This document shows, piece by piece, positions 25,316 through 25,468 of a stretch of 25,468 bases of DNA (position 1 is the stretch's first letter; each line of letters begins with the position of its first letter). Where the stretch lies: the NCBI GenBank assembly GCA_937901895.1, contig CALGTD010000047.1, positions 1-25,468 on the forward strand, in the 5' to 3' direction. The notes beneath the pieces are model-generated. The model did not search any database. It was given only the letters and a program-made list of their open reading frames with translations, and was not told the origin of the DNA. The position numbers and the translations under genes are program-made. This DNA is from an uncultured Spartobacteria bacterium (GTDB taxonomy: Bacteria; Verrucomicrobiota; Verrucomicrobiia; Chthoniobacterales; JAATET01).

Positions 25316-25400
25316 GTCGAAGGTCGTAGGGTTTAAAGTCGAACGTCGAAAATCGAAAGTCAGAGGTCGAAAATTCAGGATCAAAGACCGGAAATCACGG
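25316..25400. repeat. Degenerate 7-bp GTCGAAA-type array upstream of ugd
   Basis: Variants GTCGAAG, GTCGTAG, GTCGAAC, GTCGAAA, ATCGAAA and GTCAGAG follow one another with a mostly 7-bp step, decaying to the right. The array starts 8 bp upstream of the ugd start codon, where a promoter or leader would be expected. Confidence 0.7.
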
Positions 25401-25413
25401 GTGCGGGTGGGGC

Positions 25414-25468
25414 GGTGCTGAGGTGCTGAGGTGCTGAGGTGCTGAGGTGCTGAGGTGCTGAGGTGCTG
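25414..25468. repeat. Perfect GGTGCTGA octamer array at the right edge
   Basis: Six full GGTGCTGA units and one 7-bp partial unit run without a mismatch to the last base, so the array continues beyond the window. Perfect identity indicates recent expansion. Confidence 0.92.

Overview
The window reads as part of a surface-polysaccharide (EPS / O-antigen type) locus. The host is a GC-rich Gram-negative bacterium, most likely of the PVC superphylum and perhaps Verrucomicrobiota. The taxonomic call is an inference. It rests on the mix of a polyprenyl glycosylphosphotransferase, an EpsI-type exosortase-associated protein, weak or absent Shine-Dalgarno sites, a 'GSAGASPSR'-type dispersed repeat that I recall from that group, and many short-period intergenic arrays. 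No rRNA, tRNA, CRISPR array or intact insertion sequence was seen.

Layout: Positions 1-1650 hold a minus-strand glycoside-hydrolase-like lipoprotein whose start region carries two copies of a dispersed palindromic repeat. Positions 1792-3198 (+) encode the polyprenyl glycosylphosphotransferase that would start glycan assembly on undecaprenyl phosphate. From 21544 down to 3334, fifteen genes run on the minus strand, many touching or overlapping, and end at a clear intrinsic terminator at 3285-3311. In order of transcription they are: EpsI-like protein, NeuB-like synthase without its SAF domain, fused CMP-nonulosonate synthetase/HAD phosphatase, two SAM methyltransferases, pyruvyltransferase-like protein, Wzx-like flippase, second pyruvyltransferase-like protein, unknown GT-B-like protein A, secreted glycosidase with CBM9-like domain, unknown GT-B-like protein B (paralogue of A), O-antigen polymerase/ligase, and two GT4 glycosyltransferases.

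Positions 21545-22699 hold no intact gene. They contain a decayed reading frame with an imperfect 21-bp (seven-residue) tandem repeat. A small conserved-looking hypothetical gene (22700-23077, +) ends at a strong terminator. It is followed by a roughly 260-bp array with an 8-bp period, a four-helix-bundle gene, and UDP-glucose 6-dehydrogenase (23934-25307, -). The right edge enters another 8-bp array.

How the parts fit (inference): UDP-glucose dehydrogenase supplies UDP-glucuronate. NeuB plus the fused NeuA-HAD protein make a CMP-activated nonulosonic acid (KDN or sialic-acid-like). The priming transferase and GT4 enzymes build a lipid-linked repeat unit, which is decorated by methyl- and pyruvyl-transferases, flipped by Wzx and polymerised by the Wzy/ligase-like protein. 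The two clan-A glycosidase-like proteins would trim or release the polymer. No known sialyltransferase is recognisable, so the two paralogous GT-B-like unknowns are the best candidates for using the CMP-sugar.

Base composition is mosaic. The GC-rich backbone is interrupted by AT-richer blocks at about 4460-7056 and 11581-17680. One boundary falls inside a gene, at the junction between its variable N-terminal half and its conserved C-terminal half.
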